The position numbers and the translations under genes are program-made. This document shows positions 59,232 to 60,000 of a stretch of DNA of 60,000 bases, piece after piece. Location: positions 2,614,704 through 2,674,703 of the forward strand of contig NC_045139.1 in the NCBI RefSeq assembly GCF_008831285.2, read 5' to 3'. The notes beneath the pieces were generated by a model. It saw nothing but the letters and a program-made list of their open reading frames with translations, ran no database searches and was not told the origin of the DNA. How positions within the stretch are numbered: the first letter of the stretch is position 1; every line of letters begins with the position of its first letter. Source of the DNA: Nymphaea colorata. Taxonomy: Eukaryota; Streptophyta; Magnoliopsida; Nymphaeales; Nymphaeaceae.

Positions 59232-60000
59232 CTACGAGAAAACCAAAAGAATACAAACTCAAACTTACATATAAACTCCTTATAATCACTAGCATATAAA
59301 TCTTAATTAGGACAAGAAATGAAATACATGATTTTTAAAGCAATTCATACCTTTCTAAATAATGGCATCACAGTTGCACAATTGGATAGGGGATACATAT
59401 TTGCTACATTGAACTATATAATTGTAATTCAGATCTCAAAAGGTGAGCGCTTTTACCCGATCAAATGACACAGATGCATTCAAACCAACATAAAGTGATC
59501 ATCTGCTTTCATTGCTTGACCAAAAAAAAACATGCGTTTTGGGTGTATGACAGTTGATGGTTTTTCTGCACAATTGACTAGGGAAAGTAAATGAAAGGGG
59601 ATACATTTTTGTCACAATCAACTATAAAATTTTAATTCAGATCCACAACATTTGAGCACTTTGACCCGATAAAATGACATAGATGTATTCAAAATTACGT
59701 AAATTAAGTGTCATTAACTCGAAAGCTACAGCCTTATATATATATATATATATATAAGAGAGAGAGAGAGAGAGAGAACGTGTGTGTGGACATTTTTATT
59801 TTTTATATTAAAAATTAAAAAGTCTTCCCGAGCCAAATTTGGTTAGGAGATGTTGACGATCTTATATATTTTTTCTTTTTTCAATCAGTTTTTAGAAGAT
59901 TAACTGCATCAGTGCTTAAATTTTATGTCTAATGATTCACCAAACCAACAAAGTTATTGCTTTTTAAATGATCAAACTGGGTTTGCTGTGGTATACTTTT
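59232..60000. other. Intron-1 relic and upstream block of the deleted pseudogene
   Basis: 59232-59780 matches TNL intron 1, including GAGCGCTTTxACCCGATCAAATGACA and a (TA)n(GA)n microsatellite (59733-59779). At about 59829 it jumps directly into the conserved TNL 5' flank, so the TIR exon has been deleted. In copy A the intron is cut further, at about 17818. Confidence 0.75.

Larger units (their letters stand above)
48791..60000. repeat. Large duplicated block, copy B (matches 7461-18000)
   Basis: Homology starts abruptly at 48791 and continues to the last base. It contains TNL-5 and the second deleted pseudogene. Main differences from copy A: about 150 bp of other sequence at 49385-49528 in place of about 850 bp, an extra 928 bp (49768-50695), an extra ~410 bp (about 59415-59828), microsatellite lengths and scattered single bases. 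Confidence 0.93.

Overview
This window is A+T-rich plant nuclear DNA carrying a cluster of TIR-NBS-LRR (TNL) intracellular immune-receptor genes. TNLs with canonical plant introns (GT..AG, short exons, a phase-2 intron after the TIR) point to a flowering plant that is not a grass, because grasses lack this class. The species cannot be fixed from the sequence alone. All five recognisable genes lie on the minus strand, so each gene reads from high to low coordinates. No other protein-coding gene could be identified with confidence.

Layout, left to right. TNL-1 (1-1826) is cut by the window edge; its TIR exon and the start of its NBS exon are visible. 1827-7460 is repeat-rich flank with an orphan NBS fragment on the plus strand. 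7461-18000 holds TNL-2 (10359-15529) and an internally deleted NBS pseudogene (16675-17636). 18000-30186 is a gene graveyard: MITE-like elements, a miniature LTR retroelement (TRIM) and remnants of at least two dead TNLs. TNL-3 (30187-36491) and TNL-4 (41657-46992) are complete five-exon genes (TIR / NBS / short LRR exon / long LRR exon / C-JID). From 48791 to the window end the sequence repeats 7461-18000 almost exactly, giving TNL-5 (a near-identical copy of TNL-2) and a second copy of the deleted pseudogene.

The receptors share one plan: a TIR domain with the catalytic glutamate, an NB-ARC ATPase switch (P-loop, LVLDD-type kinase 2, GLPL, MHD) and an LRR region. In TNL-2, -3 and -5 the LRR is built from a 103-residue (309-bp) higher-order repeat present in 4, 5 and 4 copies; TNL-4 has about 2 diverged copies. 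TNL-2 and TNL-5 stand apart: they have an N-terminal membrane-anchor-like helix before the TIR and have lost the C-terminal C-JID exon.

The strongest observations are: (i) an apparent recent tandem duplication of a ~41.3-kb unit, of which only the first ~11.2 kb of the second copy is inside the window (or an allelic assembly duplication); (ii) the membrane-anchored, C-JID-less receptor type; (iii) LRR copy-number change by a 309-bp unit; (iv) a perfect 37-bp inverted repeat that could make a hairpin RNA; and (v) a hAT-type MITE with an 8-bp target-site duplication whose empty site is preserved in the paralogue. No new kind of defence system was found; the novelty lies in receptor architecture and cluster evolution.
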